A stretch of DNA of 64,000 nucleotides from JAYPWI01 sp964629575 (lineage in GTDB: Bacteria; Actinomycetota; Acidimicrobiia; Acidimicrobiales; Poriferisodalaceae): assembly GCA_964629575.1 (NCBI GenBank), contig CAZVUM010000014.1, forward strand, positions 1 through 64,000. Reading direction: 5' to 3'. Below, one piece after another: positions 59,901 to 64,000 of this stretch (its first letter is position 1; each line of letters opens with the position of its first letter). The position numbers and the translations under genes are program-made. The notes below the pieces were generated by a model. That model was not told the DNA's origin. It did no database searches and saw only the letters and a list, made by a program, of their open reading frames with translations.

Positions 59901-61856
59901 ATCACGAAGCTGTTCCAACAAGGCCCCACTGGAACCGGTGGACACACGCAACAGAGCGGTCTCGAGCTCCTCGAACGGATGCCGGCCCGGAACCATCGAT
60001 GCAACGAGCGTGCTCTCGTCTCGCAACCCGGGAACGAGCCCCGCCCGCACCACCGAGCTCTTCCCCGACCCCGACGGCCCGGCCACCACTAGCAACTTCG
60101 AGCGTTCGAGATGGGCGTGCAGTTCCTGGGTGAGTTCGGTCCTCCCGAAGAATCGGCTGGAGTCAGACTCTCCGAACGCCGCCAAACCCTTGTAGGGGTT
60201 CGCCACCTCCATCTCGATCGACATGAGAGTTCGACTGGCCTGCTGGCGGGGTCGCTCACCCGGGGCCTCATCGGTGGTCAGCGCACCACTCACGTGTCCA
60301 GCGGCCGCGGACCGAAACGCGAGAATCAACTCACCCATGTCACCGAACCGGTCCGCAGGGTCGATGCTGGTAGCGGTCCGGATCACCAGCTCGACTCCGG
60401 CAGGCAGATCAGGGCGAGTGTCTCGCACCGACGGCACCGGCTCGCGCAACTTGCGTTCCAGCAACGACTGCACGCTGTCCGAACCCGAGAAGGGCACGTC
60501 TCCGGACAGCAGCTCGTAGATGACGATGCCGCAGGCGTAGATATCCGACGAGGTCGAAACCTCGCCATCGCGCACCTGTTCCGGAGCGGCGTACAGCGGG
60601 GACCCAGCAGATCGCAGATCGACCGCCGCTCCGCGCACCGCAGCCGTCGCGATGCCGAAGTCGGCTAGATAGGAGTGCCCCGCCTCGTCGAACAGGATGT
60701 TCGCCGGCTTCACATCCCGATGGATCACACCGTGAGCGTGCGCCACGGCCAGCGCGCCGCCGATCTCGTCAATGACAGTCGCAACCTCCTCGAGGGTGAA
60801 CGGGCCACTTCGAACCAAGCGCTCCTCGGCCGATCCGGCAGCCAGATACCTCATCACCAGATACGCGCCCGAGGGGTCACGCCAGTAGTCGTACAAAGGG
60901 ACGACATGAGGGTGCTCGAGCCCTGCCACCGTTTGGGCCTCCACCTCGAATCGCCTCACGAACGCCGGGTCGTTCGCCAGTTCCGGTCGCACCACCTTGA
61001 TCGCCACCTCGCGGCCGACCGACGGCTGCGTCGCTTTGAAGATCGCCCCAAACGCACCTTCGCCGATCTGCTCGCCGAGGACGTAGGAGCCGATCCGGTG
61101 TTCACGGTCTGCGCCGAGGTCGGGGTCAGCCGCCAGGATGCGCTTCTCGAGCTCCGCCAGGTGGGCGGACGGATCCAGACCGGTCTCATCGGCGAGCAAG
61201 TCGCGGTAGGCGTGGTAGTCACGAACAGCCTCCGCCTGATCGCCGCGGAGATGCAGAGCCATCATCAGCAGGCGCCGAGGAGTCTCCCGCAGCGGATACT
61301 CGGCCACCAACGCCCGCAGGTCTGGAAGCGAGTCCCGGTGCTCCCCGCGTTCGATCGTCAGCTCGGCGAGCCGCTCCCGAGCCAACAACCGCATCTCCTC
61401 CAGACGCGCTGCCGGAGCGCGCGCCCACTCCTCGTCGGCGAAATCGGCAAACGCTGGTCCACGCCAACGATCGAGCGCATCGCCCAGCGTCGCAGCCGCT
61501 GCGGCCAGATCACCCCGCTCGGCGTGCCGCTCTGCCACGTAGGACTCGGTCTCGAACCGCTTCGCATCGAGCTCTAACGCACCCGCGCCGACGATGTATC
61601 CGTCCCCAGAGTGCTCGATCGCGATCCCCGCGCTTCTCAGCCGCGACACGTAGGTCTGCAGCGCAACGCGGGGCTCGCTCGGCGCCCCTCGATCGTCCGG
61701 CCACACGACCTCGACCAGCCGATCCACCGCCACCACTTCTCCCGCCCGGCTCGCCAGCGCAGCCACCAAGCGTTGCTGCCGAGGGCCACCGATGGACAAC
61801 GCTCCGCCGCCGCCATCAACGACCTCCACCGTCCCAAGCACTCTCACTTCGAGCAT
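56928..61856 (-). CDS. SARP/BTAD-Ser/Thr kinase-nSTAND NTPase-TM-propeller giant regulator (3' end frameshifted)
   Basis: Predicted residue layout, from ATG 61856 with Shine-Dalgarno GGGGAGG: winged-helix DNA-binding domain about 1-95, BTAD 95-245, Ser/Thr kinase 258-520 (GEGAFG; catalytic Lys in VAIKVV; HRDVKPAN; DFG; APE), P-loop STAND-type NTPase 555-900 (GPSGSGKSS, LVLVIDQFEELF), one TM helix near 988-1012, then a beta-propeller region. Such a protein could bind DNA from a membrane anchor, phosphorylate targets and be gated by nucleotide and a propeller-sensed signal. A 68-bp tandem duplication (56931-57066) ends the protein early with about 25 unrelated residues. It stands alone, with no adjacent effector gene. 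Confidence 0.88.
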   Translation of the reverse strand: MLEVRVLGTVEVVDGGGGALSIGGPRQQRLVAALASRAGEVVAVDRLVEVVWPDDRGAPSEPRVALQTYVSRLRSAGIAIEHSGDGYIVGAGALELDAKRFETESYVAERHAERGDLAAAAATLGDALDRWRGPAFADFADEEWARAPAARLEEMRLLARERLAELTIERGEHRDSLPDLRALVAEYPLRETPRRLLMMALHLRGDQAEAVRDYHAYRDLLADETGLDPSAHLAELEKRILAADPDLGADREHRIGSYVLGEQIGEGAFGAIFKATQPSVGREVAIKVVRPELANDPAFVRRFEVEAQTVAGLEHPHVVPLYDYWRDPSGAYLVMRYLAAGSAEERLVRSGPFTLEEVATVIDEIGGALAVAHAHGVIHRDVKPANILFDEAGHSYLADFGIATAAVRGAAVDLRSAGSPLYAAPEQVRDGEVSTSSDIYACGIVIYELLSGDVPFSGSDSVQSLLERKLREPVPSVRDTRPDLPAGVELVIRTATSIDPADRFGDMGELILAFRSAAAGHVSGALTTDEAPGERPRQQASRTLMSIEMEVANPYKGLAAFGESDSSRFFGRTELTQELHAHLERSKLLVVAGPSGSGKSSVVRAGLVPGLRDESTLVASMVPGRHPFEELETALLRVSTGSSGALLEQLRDGPRGVARAIRTAIPEDDTELVLVIDQFEELFTLAGAEEAGDFLGALAEAITDERCPVRVVCTLRADFWDRPLQHAAISELVRVNTIAVTPLSGEQLEEAITRPAASVGVLAEPALVAAVISDVAGQAAPLPLVQYTLAELYERRSDGRMTVDGYEAIGGISGALASRADEVCESFDLDGAGAARQLFSRLVTPGEGTEDTRRRVLVPELPVAAAGVVDAFGAARLLTFDHDPISREPTVEVAHEALIREWPRLREWLNEDRDGLRIHRHLGVTAAAWVRAGRESGELYRGGRLEAAQAWVAEHGDDLNEQEREFLSASEALRTAEEFAERRRIRRLRTLLAVTAVVAAVALIAGLVAFQQRSDARDQRAVAVENAADAVREHDVSETRRLASEAGFRAAGDPQLGLLLAAEAHNRDPVAEGPGALQRALTSVGSYLGSYGAGRSFQKVELLGSDRVFAAGESGAAIYDLETGEELWSSAVAVGATILNFGEGTRTPRAVAAAGADTVVYSLAEDRTRIEVVRVSGRVPPLRLQLDGVAFAAAVTADGSIAAVLDSSGILTMVDELGGVRRVDAYPEQSVADFEYADDLLVEGFWTEYSVFDPTHEILALPAFAWSVDASIVTSAGGRLRAWDGADGELLWERQVSGLLKGLDDENRRANVPYQASLSADGTELIWVTLYWLNVQEGNQARSAGLPSVRYYESGQKILEIERAPDGSLVALLTNGLVTRLDEVSGEFVGQAVQTNLRLTTDIALTPDSRSVLVSSRDGIGRWSLDGATLLADPIPRNDPAIDWVSISRDGTRVNLSSRRHEFLEGYRGGMIELAEPTSTPTKFHEDEIYAFHDVVSDAIVAKRRVAPDPFFLQVTDPLTGVDLGPAIDTFAGWTGQALTRDRKLIAIGAATGVRVHEIATGIVVVELDDAGRHVGSLSFNADESLLGAANADGTAAIWRSDDWSLVADNHDLGDDVVARSGGAMIGRSWPTITTWGTTWWR
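56931..57066. repeat. 68-bp tandem duplication that breaks the giant regulator's frame
   Basis: The stretch beginning GCGCCACCACGTCGTCCCCC and ending CGCCAGATC occurs identically at 56931-56998 and 56999-57066. Sixty-eight is not divisible by three, so the second copy throws the gene out of frame. Removing one copy gives a gene whose length is an exact multiple of three (5,313 bp from ATG 61856) with no internal stop. Confidence 0.95.
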
Positions 61857-62291
61857 CACTGCCTCCCCTACCCGATGACAGGAACCTACGGGCCGCCCTT
61901 ACAGCGCTCTGACAAAACCACCGTGACCAGGGGTTTCCCTCTCCCATTCGAACCCCCAGCCACCACTCCCAGGATTTCGCGGCCCCCACATCGACAACAC
62001 CAGGGAAAGACTGCTGGGCCTGTGATCAGGAAAGGACCCGCCGGTTGGAGGTCCGTGCCAAATATGCGTTCAACATGGTTGGAGAAGCCGGTCCTCCCCT
62101 TCCCCCATCGCCTTTTCCGAGGCCGACGACACGGGCATCTCGCAATGAGAAGAAGGGACTAACTGGTCGAACGTCTCGAAGCAACCCTCCGCCTGTAGTT
62201 GCCGATGATGGCCTGCCACAGGTCCCTGAGCGGGACCATGCCCACAAAGCACACCGGCCCCCACGTGGATGGTCGTGGCGTGCGGGGTCCG

Positions 62292-62447
62292 GTAACTCTC
62301 ACCGAGCATCTACCGATTCCGGTCGCGGCAGAAGACGTCGCCGCGGTGCCGATCACAGTTGGCCTGTTCACGTGGATGGCGCGGGTGGAGTGGCACATCC
62401 ACGCCTGGGACATGGCGCAGTCGGCCGGCGCTTCTCAACATCTTCCG
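62292..62447 (+). pseudogene. remnant resembling a DinB/maleylpyruvate isomerase-type protein
   Basis: Translation gives TEHLPIPVAAEDV, then WMARVEWHIHAWDMAQSAGA, which resembles the metal-binding end (HxWDxA) of mycothiol-dependent maleylpyruvate isomerase and related TIGR03086 proteins. The flanks do not continue the family. It is therefore a fragment, with low confidence. Confidence 0.3.
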
Positions 62448-62539
62448 GCCGCAGGTGGCCTGGCTCACCCGGTAACGGCGACCCAGCGCTCGTCATCCAG
62501 CGACCGCAGACCACACGCTCTTCCGGGTCTCGCGGGTTG

Positions 62540-62640
62540 CTAGCCGTCGATGAGGCACTCGGCGGTGACCACAACCGGCAGATCGATCGGCAGCGCTGCG
62601 ACCCCGATCGCGGTTCCCCAGCACGCGAACCCATTGGAAC
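62540..62640 (-). pseudogene. remnant resembling the C-terminus of a RidA/YjgF protein
   Basis: On the minus strand the frame reads GTAIGVAALPIDLPVVVTAE, then CLIDG and TAG (62540-62542). This resembles the last strand and helix of RidA-type imine deaminases. The upstream part of the family is absent. Low confidence. Confidence 0.3.
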
Positions 62641-62850
62641 GAGATCTCCACGCCCGCCGGCAACACCGGCTCAGGCACCAAAGTGTGACCCGCATTGCTC
62701 AGACGCGGTTCGGTCTCCACGGCTAGGGACCCTACGGCCCGACCCCACCGCTCCGATCGCCGACGCGGATGGTCACCGCCGCTTCGGCGAGCCCCGTCTC
62801 GCCCCACCTTGCCGGGGATGAGGCGCTACTCCCCGCCCAGCAGACGTGGA

Positions 62851-63648
62851 CTACCAGTCGAGCCCTGCGGAATGGCCGAGCTTGCGCGACACCTCTTGCG
62901 ACGCCTCGAGGAGCGCCGCCGCCTGGGAGTCTGGGCCGTCGTCGTCCATCGTTCCCGTTCGACCGAGGATTGCGGTCGAGGCGACCAGCTGACCTTGATG
63001 GTCGAACACCGGTGCAGCGACGGCGCTGAGCCCGGGCAGGTAGTCGCCGCGGGAGATGGCCCACCCGTCATGACGAACTTGCCCGATCAGCTCCTGCACG
63101 GCCTGGAGATCGCCGTAGCGGTCGCCGAGCGGTGATCCCTTCAGCCCTTCGAGCTCCTCGGCGACCATCGCCTCGACCATTTTCCATGGCAGGTAGGCCA
63201 GGAAGATCCTGCCGGTTGCCACCCCGATGAGCGGCAGCACGGAGCCGATGTGGAGGTTGCAGTGGACGACCTCGCTGGCGTCGCGCCAGCTGATGATCAC
63301 CGGTCCGTTCTGGCCCCACACAGACAGTGCGGTGGTGGCGTCGAGGCGTTGGTTGAGTTCGATCATCGCGTCGGTTGCGATACGCACGGCGTCCAGGCGC
63401 CGCAGGCTCGCCAGGCCGAGCTGCAACGCACCGGGACCGAGGTCGTAGCGACCGGTGACGGGGTCCTGCAGTACGAGGTCGCTGCGGATCAGGCTGACGA
63501 GATAGCGGTGCGCCTTGCTCGAGGCCATGCCGGCTCGCGATGCGAGCTCGCCGAGCGGGAGGGCGCCAGGGGCCTCGCCAAGCGCGGTCAGCAACCGCGC
63601 GCCGACCTCGATCGACTTCACTCCTTGGCTGACCGAATCCGCAGTCAC
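62851..63648 (-). CDS. IclR family transcriptional regulator
   Basis: A 265-residue IclR regulator. The winged helix-turn-helix reads LLTALGEAPGALPLGELASR, AGMASSKAHRYLVSLIRSDL. The IclR ligand domain follows from about residue 85 and includes SVLPLIGVATGRIFLAYLP, RHDGWAISRGDYLPGLSAVAAPVFDHQGQ in parts. It probably senses a carboxylate or aromatic intermediate. The GTG start (63646-63648) overlaps the TGA of the upstream molybdenum hydroxylase gene (GTGA), so it likely controls that operon. Confidence 0.88.
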   Translation of the reverse strand: MTADSVSQGVKSIEVGARLLTALGEAPGALPLGELASRAGMASSKAHRYLVSLIRSDLVLQDPVTGRYDLGPGALQLGLASLRRLDAVRIATDAMIELNQRLDATTALSVWGQNGPVIISWRDASEVVHCNLHIGSVLPLIGVATGRIFLAYLPWKMVEAMVAEELEGLKGSPLGDRYGDLQAVQELIGQVRHDGWAISRGDYLPGLSAVAAPVFDHQGQLVASTAILGRTGTMDDDGPDSQAAALLEASQEVSRKLGHSAGLDW

Positions 63649-64000
63649 CCTCCCGCTTCTCGGATGAGGCCCGACAGCAACGCTGGTCGAAGCGGCTTGG
63701 TATTGACGTTGACGCCGAGATCAGCGAGGGCATCGCCGATCGCGTTCACCACGGCAGGAACCGCTCCGATCACGCCGCCCTCGCCCACGCCTTTGAATCC
63801 GCCGACCGTGTCGATCGAGGGGGACTCGATGTGGGCGATGTTGAAGTTCGGCAGATCGACGGACGCGGGCAGGAGGTAGTCGGCCAGCGTCGAGGTCTTG
63901 AGCTGGCCGTCGTCGTCGTAGACCAGTTCTTCCATCAGAGCTTCGCCGATTCCCTGCGCCACGCCGCCCATGACCTGGCCGTCGACGATCATCGGGTTGA
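63645..64000 (-). CDS. molybdenum hydroxylase large subunit (CoxL/xanthine dehydrogenase type), 3' end only
   Basis: C-terminal fragment of at least 115 residues of a xanthine oxidase/CO dehydrogenase family catalytic subunit. The molybdopterin-domain end reads QVMGGVAQGIGEALMEELVY, TLADYLLPASVDLPNF and FKGVGEGGVIGAVPAVVNAIGDALADLG, quoted here in parts (GVGEGGVIGAVPAV). The GVGEGG Glu is the general base in this family. The gene continues beyond the window end. It is followed by an overlapping IclR gene. The substrate (CO, purine or another N-heterocycle) cannot be told. Confidence 0.88.
   Translation of the reverse strand, partial: NPMIVDGQVMGGVAQGIGEALMEELVYDDDGQLKTSTLADYLLPASVDLPNFNIAHIESPSIDTVGGFKGVGEGGVIGAVPAVVNAIGDALADLGVNVNTKPLRPALLSGLIREAGG

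Larger units (their letters stand above)
61860..62850. other. about 1 kb of mainly non-coding, decayed DNA
   Basis: No complete gene is supported. The base composition remains high in GC, but reading frames are short and without family similarity over their length. Two gene remnants can be recognised (62292-62447 and 62540-62640). The segment lies between the giant regulator and the IclR gene, and looks like a region of gene loss. Confidence 0.55.

Noticed and set aside
1..64000. tRNA, rRNA, prophage or integrative element
   Set aside because: No T-loop or rRNA-like sequence, integrase, transposase or att-like duplication was found on reading.

Overview
The window reads as high-GC actinobacterial DNA, most likely from the class Acidimicrobiia (an Ilumatobacter-like or uncultured aquatic lineage). 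This is inferred from gene content: GYWLVA/DGGVFAFGDA propeller repeats on a subtilase, F420/LLM-type oxidoreductases, egtB-egtD, GTG starts, many 4-bp start/stop overlaps and TANNNT -10 boxes 6-8 nt before start codons (leaderless genes). Three runs of exactly 100 N (16114-16213, 23161-23260, 53665-53764) mark scaffold gaps, as in a metagenome-assembled or draft genome. No rRNA, tRNA, CRISPR array, integrase or insertion sequence was seen.

Layout. 0-7 kb: gamma-carbonic anhydrase, oligopeptidase B, an FtsH-like AAA protease, a MauE/DoxX protein, a flavin reductase and the PilT retraction ATPase. 6.9-7.9 kb: a UGSC-family selenoprotein read through an in-frame UGA, then a mutY gene that has lost its middle. 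7.9-21 kb: three membrane GGDEF-EAL proteins, an acyl-CoA dehydrogenase resembling methylsuccinyl-CoA dehydrogenase, a PspC pair, a 58-bp tandem array broken by a gap, and an eIF2B-like protein. 21-32 kb: oxidoreductases, a TetR regulator, an exporter, Fe-superoxide dismutase, a rhomboid protease, a HELTH metallopeptidase, a disulfide oxidoreductase, an M18 aminopeptidase and a phosphatase. 32-43 kb: subtilase, ammonium transporter with a GlnR-like box, two overlapping TetR genes, a cystathionine beta-synthase/cystathionine gamma-lyase-synthase pair, a ferritin-like protein and a lipoprotein. 43-56 kb: fused indolepyruvate:ferredoxin oxidoreductase, a hotdog protein, an LLM oxidoreductase, egtB-egtD, an MFS transporter, a second selenoprotein (GrdB/PrdB-like), an Lrp fragment, EamA, SDR and PPOX genes. 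56-62 kb: a giant SARP-kinase-NTPase-TM-propeller regulator whose frame is broken by a 68-bp tandem duplication. 62-64 kb: decayed DNA, an IclR regulator and the 3' end of a CoxL/XdhB-type molybdenum hydroxylase subunit.

The most notable result is that two separate genes have in-frame UGA codons at the known redox position of their families (U-G-S-C and U-P-L-C). Each UGA is followed by a perfect hairpin whose small loop starts 18-20 nt downstream with a G in its first two positions, the geometry of a bacterial SECIS. An ordinary gene caller would split both genes. The genome should therefore encode SelA, SelB, SelD and tRNA-Sec outside this window. Functional themes that recur are c-di-GMP and type IV pili (three GGDEF-EAL proteins plus PilT), thiol and sulfur redox chemistry (two selenoproteins, transsulfuration, ergothioneine, disulfide oxidoreductase, SOD) and one-component regulation (TetR x3, IclR, Lrp, SARP).
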